Source: JAQUOA01 sp037443785 (GTDB lineage: Bacteria; Bacteroidota; Ignavibacteria; UBA10030; UBA8401). Taken from it: a DNA stretch of 64,000 bases. The position numbers and the translations under genes were made by a program. Location: contig JBBINR010000009.1 in assembly GCA_037443785.1 (NCBI GenBank), forward strand, positions 38,053-102,052, read 5' to 3'. Positions 1 to 8,406 of this stretch are shown one piece after another (position 1 is the stretch's first letter; the number at the start of each line of letters is the position of its first letter). The notes below the pieces were generated by a model. The model was not told the origin of the DNA. It searched no databases and worked only from the letters and a program-made list of their open reading frames with translations.

Positions 1-67
1 GCGTTTAGCAAAAGTAAATAACAATTTTAAAACACTGTACCTATGAATGATGGCAGGAAGATCCGAA

Positions 68-382
68 ATGAAACAAATTTTTATTGATAAATTTTTTGTT
101 CCCAAAAATGCTGTTGAAGAATTCACCCAACGAATGAACTATAATCGAAGTTTTCTTAAAACACTTTCAGGTTTTTTAGGAGACAGCGGGTATCAGCGAA
201 CTGATGAGCATGGAAACCTTATTGTTATAACGATTGCAACGTGGGAAAGCAAAGAAGCATTAACGAATGCAAAAGAAGCCGTGCAAATGGAATATCAAAG
301 AATCGGATTCAATTCGTCAGAAATGTTTACCCGATTACATATTACGATGGACAGGGGCATCTACAATGAAATCAACAGTTAG
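68..382 (+). CDS. Antibiotic biosynthesis monooxygenase (ABM) domain protein
   Basis: Small soluble protein of about 104 residues that reads as a single ferredoxin-like ABM domain. This fold forms dimeric alpha/beta barrels and is found in heme-degrading and quinol-oxidising monooxygenases; the substrate here is unknown. The pattern seen is an N-terminal strand (MKQIFIDKFFVP), a central helix, and the ITIATWESKEAL strand-turn-helix typical of the family. An upstream in-frame ATG lies at 47, but AGGAAG sits 7 nt before the ATG at 68, so 68 is chosen. It precedes phzF on the same strand with a gap of about 40 nt and may be cotranscribed with it. Confidence 0.72.
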   Translation: MKQIFIDKFFVPKNAVEEFTQRMNYNRSFLKTLSGFLGDSGYQRTDEHGNLIVITIATWESKEALTNAKEAVQMEYQRIGFNSSEMFTRLHITMDRGIYNEINS

Positions 383-425
383 CATTTTTCTTCTTCTCTA
401 ATACAATCGTATGAACTCAAGAACG

Positions 426-1331
426 ATGAAAAAACTCATTACATATCAAATTGATTCTTTTACAAAAGAAAAATTTCAAGGAAATCCGGCCGGAGTTGTC
501 ATGAATGCTAACGGATTATCCGATGACCAAATGCAAATGATTGCAAGAGAATTGAACAATTCGGAAACGGCATTCCTATTTCCTCCCGATCACGATGACT
601 GCGACAGCATTATAAGATATTTTACACCAAAAACTGAAGTCCCGACTTGTGGTCATGCAACCATTGCAGCCCTCTATGCCAAAGCAATAGAGAAAAATTT
701 AGATTCAAGTGTCGTGAGATTGAAAACATGCATAGGAGTTCTGCCATGCGAAATCATTAAAAAGAATAACGATTATCAAATTATCATGACTCAAGGAAAA
801 TTCGAACTTCACCCAGCTTTTGATGATCTCACATCTCTGAAACTACTCACCTATTTAGGATTAGAAAGGGCAGATTTGGATGAACGCTGTCCAATCCAAA
901 TTGCATCAACAGGACATTCAAAAGTCATGATCGGTATAAAGAGCAGAAGGAAACTTAACAGCATAACTCCAAACTTTGAAGCCTTAAAAGAGTTGAGTGG
1001 AAAGATAGGCTGCAACGGATATTTTGTTTTTACGTTTGATTCTGATAAGAACGATGTGTTGACGTACGGAAGAATGTTTGCCCCGGCAATTGGAATATCC
1101 GAAGACCCTGTAACCGGAAATGCTCATGGGCCCCTGGGAGGATACCTGATCCAAAATAAAATTTTGGAAACAAAAGAGCATTATTTTGAATTTAATGGAA
1201 AACAAGGAGAAGCCTTGAAAAGACTTGGCACAATTACTGTCAGGGTCAAAATTGAAAATGGCAAACCTTCAGTGATACAGATAAAAGGCGATGCAGCGGC
1301 AATTTTTAGAGCGGAAATAATGTTACAATAA
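426..1331 (+). CDS. PhzF-family isomerase/epimerase
   Basis: Protein of 301 residues of the PhzF phenazine-biosynthesis-like family, which has a diaminopimelate-epimerase fold and performs acid/base isomerisations. Visible motifs are FQGNPAGV near residues 17-24, NNSETAF with the expected catalytic Glu near residue 47, CGHATIAALY in the middle, and DPVTGNAHGPLGGYL near the C-terminal third. There are no other phenazine genes around it, so phenazine synthesis should not be assumed; most PhzF homologues have unknown substrates. An in-frame ATG at 411 would add five residues. The start at 426 matches the usual distance to the first strand, though neither start has a strong ribosome-binding site. 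Confidence 0.9.
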   Translation: MKKLITYQIDSFTKEKFQGNPAGVVMNANGLSDDQMQMIARELNNSETAFLFPPDHDDCDSIIRYFTPKTEVPTCGHATIAALYAKAIEKNLDSSVVRLKTCIGVLPCEIIKKNNDYQIIMTQGKFELHPAFDDLTSLKLLTYLGLERADLDERCPIQIASTGHSKVMIGIKSRRKLNSITPNFEALKELSGKIGCNGYFVFTFDSDKNDVLTYGRMFAPAIGISEDPVTGNAHGPLGGYLIQNKILETKEHYFEFNGKQGEALKRLGTITVRVKIENGKPSVIQIKGDAAAIFRAEIMLQ

Positions 1332-1372
1332 TAATGAACGTGTTCGAAAGAGCATTCTCATCATTTTGATAA

Positions 1373-1807
1373 TCATTGGTTCCCTTCAACCACCTTTTTT
1401 AATCCTTCTAGAACAGCTGACCAGTTTTGTTCTAAGTGTTTTTTTTCTTCGTCGCTTGCATTGTTGTCTTGAATAACAGTGACGCGTGTGCCGCCATTCA
1501 CCGTTAAGATTTCATATCTCACTTTTTTATAATTTTCCGGTATATCCGGCAGACCCGAAAGATTGCTCCAATATGTCGATTCGAACAATTTTTCAGGAAC
1601 GAGGTTGAGAATTATTCCTTTGTCTTCGTATGATTGCCCCTTCCACACTCCGCGGTATTTGATTGCGCTCCCGATTTGCCAATCGGAGATAACTTCGGTA
1701 CCGAATAGATATTGCTTTATTTTCACGGGATTTGTCAACGCGTCCCACACGTCTGCTGATGATGCGTTTATCACTATGGATTGTTTCGCATTAAAGAAAC
1801 TATTCAT
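1373..1807 (-). CDS. SRPBCC (AHSA1-like) domain protein
   Basis: Protein of 144 residues with the Aha1-C/START-like helix-grip fold: an N-terminal strand (SIVINASSADVWDALTNP) followed by KIKQYLFG, IGSAIKYRGVW, a PENYKKVRYEI strand and the C-terminal helix WSAVLEGLKKVVEG. Such proteins bind hydrophobic ligands; the ligand is unknown. A GTG at 1822 is in frame but lies within the GAGGAAAG ribosome-binding site of the ATG at 1807, so the latter is used. It is 24 nt downstream of a second SRPBCC gene on the same strand, with which it shares sequence along its length (NPxxxxxYLFG/YMFG, ISDW/VSDW, DIPENY), indicating tandem duplication. Confidence 0.85.
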   Translation of the reverse strand: MNSFFNAKQSIVINASSADVWDALTNPVKIKQYLFGTEVISDWQIGSAIKYRGVWKGQSYEDKGIILNLVPEKLFESTYWSNLSGLPDIPENYKKVRYEILTVNGGTRVTVIQDNNASDEEKKHLEQNWSAVLEGLKKVVEGNQ

Positions 1808-1831
1808 CGTATCTTTCCTCACTTCTCATAA

Positions 1832-2287
1832 TCAATTTGTTTCCACCAATTTTTTAATTTCAACTAAAATCGGATTCCATCCTTCACCATTGTTATACGT
1901 TTCTCTGTATCGCCGTTCTCCCTCTGCAACCGTTGAAAAATCACCTTGGGTAACGATCAACACAGTATGATTATTTTCAGATTTTAATTCGTATGTCACC
2001 GTGAGGTAGTTTTCCGGAATATCTTCCATTGCCGAATTAGGATCAAATGTTGTGTAGGCTAAAAATTTTTCCGGTGTGATATCAACGATATATCCTTTAA
2101 CAGGAATTATTTCTTTTCCCTCATAAATCATTTTCCATAACAACGGACTTCCCATTTTCCAATCTGACACCGTTTCGCATCCGAACATATACTTTTTTGT
2201 TTGCTCAGGGTTTACAAGTGCGTCCCATACTTTTGAAACAGATGCGTTGATTGTAATTGTATTTGAAACGACAAGTTGTTTGTTCAT
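1832..2287 (-). CDS. SRPBCC (AHSA1-like) domain protein, tandem paralogue
   Basis: Protein of 151 residues, first gene of a two-gene SRPBCC unit read leftward. It shares with the downstream gene the strand NTITINASVSKVWDALVNP, the KKYMFG/VSDWKMGSPL turn, the DIPENYLTVTYEL strand and the C-terminal helix. Ligand and role are unknown; the family includes Aha1-like and lipid-binding proteins. The open frame extends 17 codons further upstream, but the ATG at 2287 follows AGGAG by a short spacer and begins where the domain begins. It is divergently arranged with an AraC-type regulator (2384) across about 100 nt, which makes that regulator a candidate controller. Confidence 0.85.
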   Translation of the reverse strand: MNKQLVVSNTITINASVSKVWDALVNPEQTKKYMFGCETVSDWKMGSPLLWKMIYEGKEIIPVKGYIVDITPEKFLAYTTFDPNSAMEDIPENYLTVTYELKSENNHTVLIVTQGDFSTVAEGERRYRETYNNGEGWNPILVEIKKLVETN

Positions 2288-2383
2288 ATGTCTCCTATAG
2301 TTTTGATTCTGGATAATATCGTCGAGAAATATACCCATTTATTGTAAAAATGCGACATTCAAATATTTTTTTTATTTTATTTT

Positions 2384-3208
2384 ATGACGAATGCCAACAG
2401 TGAAAAACCGCGCGGAATACTTAATCTTCAAGAAGGAAAAAAGAAATTCACGTTAACGCGGCATCTTCCTTCGGATAATCTTCTTCATGTCGTTGAACAC
2501 TTCTGGGGTGTTCAGTGGAATCTCGATGGGCGGCCGCCCTATATTCAAGAAAATCTGCCGCATCCCTCGGTGCATCTTGTCATTGAACCAGGCAATTCTC
2601 GGATTCACGGCGTTGTCTCGTCAAAATTCACACGCAAACTTGAAGGAAAGAGTTGGGTTTTTGGTATTAAATTCAAACCGGGAGCTTTTTACCCATTTAC
2701 CAAATTTCCAATAGCAACAATGACCAATAAACTGGTCCGGTTAAGTAAAGTGTTCGGAGCCAAGGGAGTAGCATTTGATAAAAAAATGGTAGGACTCACC
2801 GGCGATCAAGCAAAGATTGCATGCGCAGAAAAATTTCTTTACGATCACCTTCCACCGTACGATGAAAATGTTGAACTGATCAATCATATTATCGAACAGG
2901 TCATTGCCGACCGAACAATTATCAAGGTCGACGATATCGCGGAAATGTTTACACTTAAAGAGAGAACATTGCAGCGATTATTCAGTCGATATGTTGGGGT
3001 TAGTCCTAAATGGATAATCAAACGATATCGCCTTCATGAAGCGGTCGAACAAATCAATACCGGAAAGAAAATCGATTGGCCTGGTCTTGCACTCGAACTT
3101 GGATATTTCGATCAAGCTCATTTCATCAAAGATTTCAAAATGCTTATTGGAAAATCACCCGAAGAATATGCTCGAAGCGTTGCTCGCTCAATAAACCCAT
3201 CTTTATAA
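2384..3208 (+). CDS. AraC-family transcriptional regulator (DUF6597-type N-terminus)
   Basis: Regulator of 274 residues. The N-terminal part (about residues 20-125) matches the DUF6597 type of ligand-sensing domain, with VVEHFWGVQW, HPSVHLVIE and the FGIKFKPGAFYPF segment. The C-terminal third contains the two helix-turn-helix units of AraC proteins: VDDIAEMFTLKERTLQRLF and LALELGYFDQAHFIKDFK, followed by GKSPEEY. This architecture commonly accompanies small binding-protein and enzyme genes. It is divergent from the two SRPBCC genes at 1373-2287 and so may control them; no operator was identified. The effector is unknown. Confidence 0.88.
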   Translation: MTNANSEKPRGILNLQEGKKKFTLTRHLPSDNLLHVVEHFWGVQWNLDGRPPYIQENLPHPSVHLVIEPGNSRIHGVVSSKFTRKLEGKSWVFGIKFKPGAFYPFTKFPIATMTNKLVRLSKVFGAKGVAFDKKMVGLTGDQAKIACAEKFLYDHLPPYDENVELINHIIEQVIADRTIIKVDDIAEMFTLKERTLQRLFSRYVGVSPKWIIKRYRLHEAVEQINTGKKIDWPGLALELGYFDQAHFIKDFKMLIGKSPEEYARSVARSINPSL

Positions 3209-3359
3209 CTGCAGATTATTTACAAAAGTAAATTATTTACTCAAATATATTAACGCACATTGCGTCTATCCTTTTATTGTGGTACCATGAACGCAGTTTT
3301 CAAATGACGTGCTTACAAAGAAAAGTTCACCGCGAACAATGTGCAAAGGAGAAATTCAC

Positions 3360-4253
3360 TTGAAAAAATTTTTTATTTTGGTTTTAAAAATTGTTGCCTT
3401 GACTATTGGTCAGGCTGCCTGCTTTTCAATCGCCGCCCAAATTGCCGGCACAGCCATATCAAAACCGCTTCCGCCCGAAGAAATGCAAAAGGCAGGAATA
3501 GGCCTTCTTCTGGCAAGTTTTATAAATTCTGTGATCATCATTTTTCCAATTTCGCGGTCGAGACAGAAAGGAATGAAGCTCGTTGTTGCTGTGTTTGTGT
3601 TGGTGTTCGGCATTCAAACTTTTATGGCACAGATTGAAACTCTCTTCTTTAACTCTGCGTTGAAAATTCCTCTTAACGAAATTGCCGGCTTCTTCAAGAC
3701 CGGGGCGATCGCCGCTTTCTTATTTTCTCTTTTGTCCGTGCTTATTACTGGAAGGATAAAAAATATTTCGTCACACGAAGAAATTGGCGTTACGCTTCCC
3801 CCGTCAACAAGTGAATGGTTGTGGAAATTATCTTTTCTGAGTGTTATCTATTTAGCACTCTACATGTCGTTTGGTCATTTCATCGCATGGCAATCTCCGG
3901 CATTGAGAGAATTTTACGGCGGCAGCACCGAAACAGCGGGCTTCTTCACACAAATGAAGAGAGCCCTTTTTGCAATATATCCTTGGCTTGCACCTTTTCA
4001 AATTCTGCGGGGATTGATGTGGTCGGGACTTACTGTTGTGCTTATGAAAATGATGAAAGGAAAAGTATGGGAAACAGCATTAGCCAATGGTTTAATGCTG
4101 GGATTTTTTTTCACTTCATATCTTCTTTTGCCAAATCCGTATATGCCGGAGGAAATCAGGATGAGGCATTTGGCAGAGACATCAACATCGACTTTTCTTT
4201 TTGGGGTAATAGCAGTCTATCTGTTAAATTTTCGAAAGAATGTAAATTCTTAA
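3360..4253 (+). CDS. Polytopic membrane protein of unknown function
   Basis: Protein of about 297 residues with roughly eight hydrophobic segments; no family recognised. The N-terminus (MKKFFILVLKIVALTIGQAA) looks like a first membrane span, and the C-terminus ends with a span followed by basic residues (LLNFRKNVNS). The frame is open from 3309, but a TTG at 3360 follows AAAGGAG with an 8-nt spacer and begins where hydrophobicity begins, so TTG is preferred. It ends one base before the start of the YdeI-like gene at 4255, so the two are probably cotranscribed. There is no direct evidence for transport or enzymatic activity. Confidence 0.7.
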   Translation: MKKFFILVLKIVALTIGQAACFSIAAQIAGTAISKPLPPEEMQKAGIGLLLASFINSVIIIFPISRSRQKGMKLVVAVFVLVFGIQTFMAQIETLFFNSALKIPLNEIAGFFKTGAIAAFLFSLLSVLITGRIKNISSHEEIGVTLPPSTSEWLWKLSFLSVIYLALYMSFGHFIAWQSPALREFYGGSTETAGFFTQMKRALFAIYPWLAPFQILRGLMWSGLTVVLMKMMKGKVWETALANGLMLGFFFTSYLLLPNPYMPEEIRMRHLAETSTSTFLFGVIAVYLLNFRKNVNS

Positions 4254-4254
4254 G

Positions 4255-4836
4255 ATGGAAAAAATTTACTTTTTTAAAACACAATCCGATCTGAGAAAAT
4301 GGTTCATTAAGAATCATGATAAACTCACCGAAGCATGGATAGGGTTTTATAAAAAGGATTCAGGCAAACCGAGTATCGATTGGAATGAATCGGTCGATGA
4401 AGCGTTATGTTTCGGATGGATCGATGGTTTGAGAAAATCGATCGATGCAGTCAGTTACAAAATCAGATTTACGCCGCGGAGAAAAACCAGTATCTGGAGT
4501 AAAAAGAACCTCGACCGCGTGAATGAATTAATTGTAATGAAAGTAATGACTCCCGATGGATTGAAAATATTTAACGAACGCGACAAAGAAAAAATGAATC
4601 GCTATTCATTTGAACATGATAAGCATTCGCTCGATCCGGCGTATGAAAAAAAATTTAAGAGGAATGCAAAGGCGTGGAAAGTGTTTCAATCGATGTCTCC
4701 TTCGTATCAGAAGCCGGCAATCTGGTGGGTTGTCAGTGCAAAACAGGAATCAACACGAAAAAAACGACTGAAATTATTGATCGAATGTTCGCAGAACAAC
4801 GAGCGAATTCCGATACTGCGGTGGGCAAAAAAATAA
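4255..4836 (+). CDS. YdeI/OmpD-associated family protein
   Basis: Protein of 193 residues of the YdeI/OmpD-associated family, sometimes annotated as bacteriocin-protection protein; the biochemical function is not established. Recognisable parts are the N-terminal LRKWFIKNHDKLTEAWIGFYKK, the core VDEALCFGWIDGLRKSID and FTPRRKTSIWSKKN, and a basic C-terminal segment ending in YQKPAIWWVVSAKQ and TRKKRLKLLI. The start codon directly abuts the stop of the preceding membrane-protein gene, suggesting translational coupling. No signal peptide is seen, so it is probably cytoplasmic. Confidence 0.87.
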   Translation: MEKIYFFKTQSDLRKWFIKNHDKLTEAWIGFYKKDSGKPSIDWNESVDEALCFGWIDGLRKSIDAVSYKIRFTPRRKTSIWSKKNLDRVNELIVMKVMTPDGLKIFNERDKEKMNRYSFEHDKHSLDPAYEKKFKRNAKAWKVFQSMSPSYQKPAIWWVVSAKQESTRKKRLKLLIECSQNNERIPILRWAKK

Positions 4837-4910
4837 TTTCGTCTTGCGTTCACACGTTTTCTTCCGCTAATGAAGGCAATAAATTTTTTTAACAAATTTA
4901 TGGAAACACT

Positions 4911-6137
4911 ATGAAATCTCTTTTGTCGGTACTCATTGTTCTGATGCTTGCGTCTGCGGCAATTCTTCCAGCGCAAACAACGCGCCGCGATAAAGCAGTC
5001 TTCATCGAACAAAAAAATGAATTCATGGATTCGGTTGAGACAGCTCTCGGTAAATTCCAAAAGAAAGATACGCCGACAAAAAAAGCTCTGCGCCCGGATT
5101 TTTCCACATTCAATCCACCGGCAAGCGTCAATGATTTCACAAAACAGTGGCACAATAAACCTATCTCGCAGGCAATTTCTGGAATGTGCTGGTGTTTTTC
5201 GACAACATCATTTCTCGAATCAGAAATTTATCGGCAGACCAAACGTGATATCAAATTATCTGAACTCTACACGGTGTATTGGGAGTACGTAGAAAAGGCA
5301 AAGGGATTTGTTCAATCCCGAGGCGATCAAAGCATTGGCGAAGGATCGCAGGCAAATGCAGTACTTCGCGCATGGAAAAATCACGGCATCGTTCCTTCCG
5401 AAGCGTACACCGGATTATTGAATGGTCAGCCGTTTCACGATCACTCAAAATTATTTGCAGAGATCGACGCCTATCTAAAATCAATTAAAGCGTCGAATAC
5501 CTGGGATGAAGATGGCGCCGTGAGAGCCGTCCGATCAATCTTGGATCATTATATCGGTGCACCGCCGGAAAAAATTACGATGAACGGAAAAGAAATGACG
5601 CCGAAAGAGTATTGCGAAAAAGTAATTAAGCTAAATCTTGATGATTACGTTGCGCTCTCATCATTTTCCGACAGGCCATATTACACCCTGGTTGAGTATG
5701 ATGTACCGGATAATTGGTGGCACAGCAAAGAATATTTCAATGTTCCGTTGGATGATTATATGAGTGCGATAAAAAAATCAATCCGTAGTGGATACACGCT
5801 CGAAATCTGGGGAGACGTTTCCGAGCCGGGGCTGGACGGACATGCCGGAATTGCTGTAGTTCCATCGTTTGATATCCCGTCGCAATATATTGATGAGAAC
5901 GCCCGCATCTTCCGTTATAGAAATGGAACAACCGGCGATGATCACGGTGTTCATCTGATCGGCTATACTGAAAAAGATGGAAAAGATTGGTATTTGATCA
6001 AGGATTCCGGATCGGGATCGCGAAATAATTCACATCCCGGATATTTTTTCTTTAGTGAAGATTATGTGAGGTTAAAAATTCTCGGATGTATGGTTCACAA
6101 AAACGCAATTCCGGAATTTGTTGGAAAGATGAAGTAA
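4911..6137 (+). CDS. Secreted C1-family cysteine peptidase (aminopeptidase C/bleomycin hydrolase-like)
   Basis: Protein of 408 residues with a signal peptide (MKSLLSVLIVLMLASAAILPAQ) and a papain-fold domain of the bleomycin-hydrolase branch. The active-site segment QAISGMCWCFSTTSFLE places the oxyanion Gln at residue 87 and the nucleophile Cys at 93, with papain spacing. The catalytic His is in DDHGVHLIGY (about residue 345). At the position of the usual Asn in NSWG the sequence reads KDSGSGS, with Asp at about residue 365, so the third catalytic residue differs from classical papains. It is likely a periplasmic or secreted peptidase. A strong terminator follows at 6169. Confidence 0.88.
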   Translation: MKSLLSVLIVLMLASAAILPAQTTRRDKAVFIEQKNEFMDSVETALGKFQKKDTPTKKALRPDFSTFNPPASVNDFTKQWHNKPISQAISGMCWCFSTTSFLESEIYRQTKRDIKLSELYTVYWEYVEKAKGFVQSRGDQSIGEGSQANAVLRAWKNHGIVPSEAYTGLLNGQPFHDHSKLFAEIDAYLKSIKASNTWDEDGAVRAVRSILDHYIGAPPEKITMNGKEMTPKEYCEKVIKLNLDDYVALSSFSDRPYYTLVEYDVPDNWWHSKEYFNVPLDDYMSAIKKSIRSGYTLEIWGDVSEPGLDGHAGIAVVPSFDIPSQYIDENARIFRYRNGTTGDDHGVHLIGYTEKDGKDWYLIKDSGSGSRNNSHPGYFFFSEDYVRLKILGCMVHKNAIPEFVGKMK

Positions 6138-6168
6138 CAATAAGGCACACTAAGGTAATTGAGATAAA

Positions 6169-6206
6169 AATCCTTTGGATGGTAATGATCCAAAGGATTT
6201 TTTTAT
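6169..6206 (+). terminator. Rho-independent terminator after the C1 peptidase gene
   Basis: A perfect 12-bp stem (AATCCTTTGGAT at 6169-6180 with its complement at 6188-6199) encloses a 7-nt loop and is followed directly by a T-run, a textbook intrinsic terminator 31 nt past the peptidase stop codon. Confidence 0.92.
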
Positions 6207-6281
6207 TTCCATGGGTAAAAGAACTGATGTACCCTGTTTCACCCTGAATTTTTCCCGGTTCACCGAAAAATCTCACAATTA

Positions 6282-6317
6282 TCTAGTATTCTCTACTATA
6301 TTCATTCTTCTACTAGA
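6282..6317. promoter_or_regulatory. Inverted repeat upstream of the MFS gene, possible operator
   Basis: TCTAGTA (6282-6288) is matched by TACTAGA (6311-6317) across 22 nt, and an overlapping TAGTA-N5-TACTA lies at 6284-6298. It is about 65 nt before the transporter start, where a repressor could act. There is no TetR or MarR gene beside it, so the assignment as an operator is tentative. Confidence 0.3.
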
Positions 6318-6382
6318 CAAAATTTTACCAATGAAATTTGGACTGTTTCGTCTTATATTAAAAATTCATCAAGGAAAGTGAT

Positions 6383-7654
6383 ATGTCAACAGAATCAAAA
6401 GAGAAAAATTTTTCGCCGTATCAAATTTTTATCATTGCGATACTTTCTTTTATCCAGTTCACAGTGATCCTCGATTTCATGGTCATCGCACCACTTGGCG
6501 CAATGCTGCTGAATATTCTCGATATTTCTCCTTCGCAATTCGGATGGATTGTTTCAGCGTACGCATTCAGTGCGGGAATTTCCGGACTGCTTGCCGCCGG
6601 TTTTGCGGACAAATATGACAGAAAAAAGCTTCTCCTTTTTTTCTATACCGGTTTTGTTGTCGGAACATTTCTCTGCGGGTTCGCAACAGATTTTCATTTT
6701 CTTCTCATCGCACGGATCGTTACCGGTTTATTTGGCGGAGTGATTGCTTCTGTCTCACTCGCAATTGTTACAGATCTTTTTCCATTTGAACTTCGAAGCC
6801 GCGTGATGGGATTTGTGCAAATGTCATTCGCCGTCAGTCAGGTTGCAGGAATTCCCCTTGGAATTTATCTGGCAAATAATTTCGGCTGGCACGCTCCATT
6901 TATATTAATTGCAAGCATCAGCATGTTTGTCGGAATTATTATCGTGATGCGCATGAAACCCATCGACGCCCATCTTTCGGCGGCAACAGCACATAATCGC
7001 AGTGTTTTTGATCATCTCAAAAAAACGCTTTCACACGTTCACTATCGCAAAGCCTTTCTCACAACGGCAATGCTGACGATCGGCGGATTTTTACTGATGC
7101 CGTTTTCCAGCACGTTTCTTGTCAACAACATGGCGGTTTCGCAAATACAGCTTCCGCTTGTGTTTATGTTTACCGGTGCGGCATCCATGATCATTCTTCC
7201 TGTCGTCGGCAAGATCAGCGATTCGTTCGGCAAATTTAAAATTTTTGTTGTGGGAACATTTCTTGCGAGCGTGATGATAGTGATTTTTACACACATGTCG
7301 ATAACACCGCTGTGGGAAGTTGTTGTCATCAATATTATTCTTTTTGCAGGAATAATGTCCCGTATGATTCCTGCAACCACAATCATGACGGCAGTTCCGG
7401 ATCTCGTTGACCGCGGTGCGTTCATGAGCATCAATTCATCGCTGCAGCAAATTTCCGGAGGTGTTGCATCAATTTTTGCCGGCGCGATTGTTGTCCAACA
7501 CGCCGGCAGCGGAGCGCTTGAACATTATGATATTCTTGGATATGTTTGCGTTGCATTGATGTTTCTCTGCGTTGGATTATTATACAGCATTCACAGACAT
7601 GTGGAACACAAAATGAAAACTGTTCCGCAATCCTCTTTTGTTTCTAAACAATAA
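6383..7654 (+). CDS. MFS transporter (drug-exporter-like)
   Basis: Protein of 423 residues with twelve predicted membrane spans, a major facilitator. The first half carries the motif-A-like loop ADKYDRKKLL after span 2 and a motif-C-like stretch in span 5; a short hydrophilic stretch near residues 195-225 separates the halves. It is most like DHA1-type multidrug or sugar efflux carriers; the substrate is unknown. AAGGAAAG lies 7 nt before the ATG. An epimerase-like gene follows after 18 nt and an EamA exporter after that, so the three may form one export/detoxification operon. Confidence 0.88.
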   Translation: MSTESKEKNFSPYQIFIIAILSFIQFTVILDFMVIAPLGAMLLNILDISPSQFGWIVSAYAFSAGISGLLAAGFADKYDRKKLLLFFYTGFVVGTFLCGFATDFHFLLIARIVTGLFGGVIASVSLAIVTDLFPFELRSRVMGFVQMSFAVSQVAGIPLGIYLANNFGWHAPFILIASISMFVGIIIVMRMKPIDAHLSAATAHNRSVFDHLKKTLSHVHYRKAFLTTAMLTIGGFLLMPFSSTFLVNNMAVSQIQLPLVFMFTGAASMIILPVVGKISDSFGKFKIFVVGTFLASVMIVIFTHMSITPLWEVVVINIILFAGIMSRMIPATTIMTAVPDLVDRGAFMSINSSLQQISGGVASIFAGAIVVQHAGSGALEHYDILGYVCVALMFLCVGLLYSIHRHVEHKMKTVPQSSFVSKQ

Positions 7655-7672
7655 ACATAATATCGGAGAATT

Positions 7673-8350
7673 ATGCCGGCGTTAAAAGTCATTATCTTTG
7701 GTGCAACAGGAATGGTTGGGGAAGGTGTGCTTCATGAATGCCTTCTCCATTCAGAGGTTGAATCCGTACTGGTGATTGGCAGAAAAATATGCGGCGTTCA
7801 ACATGAAAAACTACAAGAAATAATTCATCAAAATTTTTTCGACTTCGCTCCTCTTGAAGAACGGTTGAAAGGATATACCGCTTGTTTTTTCTGTCTCGGT
7901 GTTTCGTCCATTGGAATGAGCGAAGCCGATTATAAAAAAACGACGTACGATCTGACGATGAATGCGGCGTCAACACTAGCCAAGCTAAATCCGGAAATGA
8001 TATTTTGTTACGTTTCCGGAATGGGAACCGACAGCACGGAACAAGGCCGCATTATGTGGGCGCGGGTAAAAGGCAAAACGGAAAACGATTTGACAAAACT
8101 CGCTTTCAAGGCGGTATATAATTTCAGACCCGGATTCATCAAACCGATCAAAGGTCTGAAGAAAACTCTTGTTCTTTCCAAAATATTCGATCCGCTTTAT
8201 CCTGTTTTAAAACTTTTCTTCCCTAAAGCAGTCGTTACACTGGAAGATGTGGGACGTGCAATGATTAATTCTGCACGGCATGGAGACAAAAAAAATATTC
8301 TCGAGTGTGATGATATTCGCCGGCTCGCTGATTCTAGCTTAGCCTCATAA
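7673..8350 (+). CDS. NAD(P)-binding epimerase/oxidoreductase-like protein
   Basis: Protein of 225 residues with a Rossmann fold of the atypical SDR group (HTATIP2/NAD-dependent epimerase-like). The nucleotide-binding loop is VIIFGATGMVGEGVL at residues 6-20. The later FCLGVSSIGMSEADYKKTTYD, YVSGMGTDST and NFRPGFIKP segments match conserved parts of that family. No membrane span is present. The ATG follows CGGAG closely and the gene is 18 nt behind the MFS gene, so cotranscription is likely. The substrate cannot be deduced. Confidence 0.83.
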   Translation: MPALKVIIFGATGMVGEGVLHECLLHSEVESVLVIGRKICGVQHEKLQEIIHQNFFDFAPLEERLKGYTACFFCLGVSSIGMSEADYKKTTYDLTMNAASTLAKLNPEMIFCYVSGMGTDSTEQGRIMWARVKGKTENDLTKLAFKAVYNFRPGFIKPIKGLKKTLVLSKIFDPLYPVLKLFFPKAVVTLEDVGRAMINSARHGDKKNILECDDIRRLADSSLAS

Positions 8351-8406
8351 AATTACATCGTAAAAAATTCCGTTCTCTACTTTGATTGACAGTTTCTAAA
8401 TACTGT

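Noticed and set aside
426..1331. Phenazine biosynthesis because of the PhzF protein
   Set aside because: No other phz gene is present; PhzF-family proteins are common without phenazine production.
6175..6381. Open frame of 68 codons before the MFS gene
   Set aside because: It begins within the terminator stem at 6169-6206 and has no ribosome-binding site.
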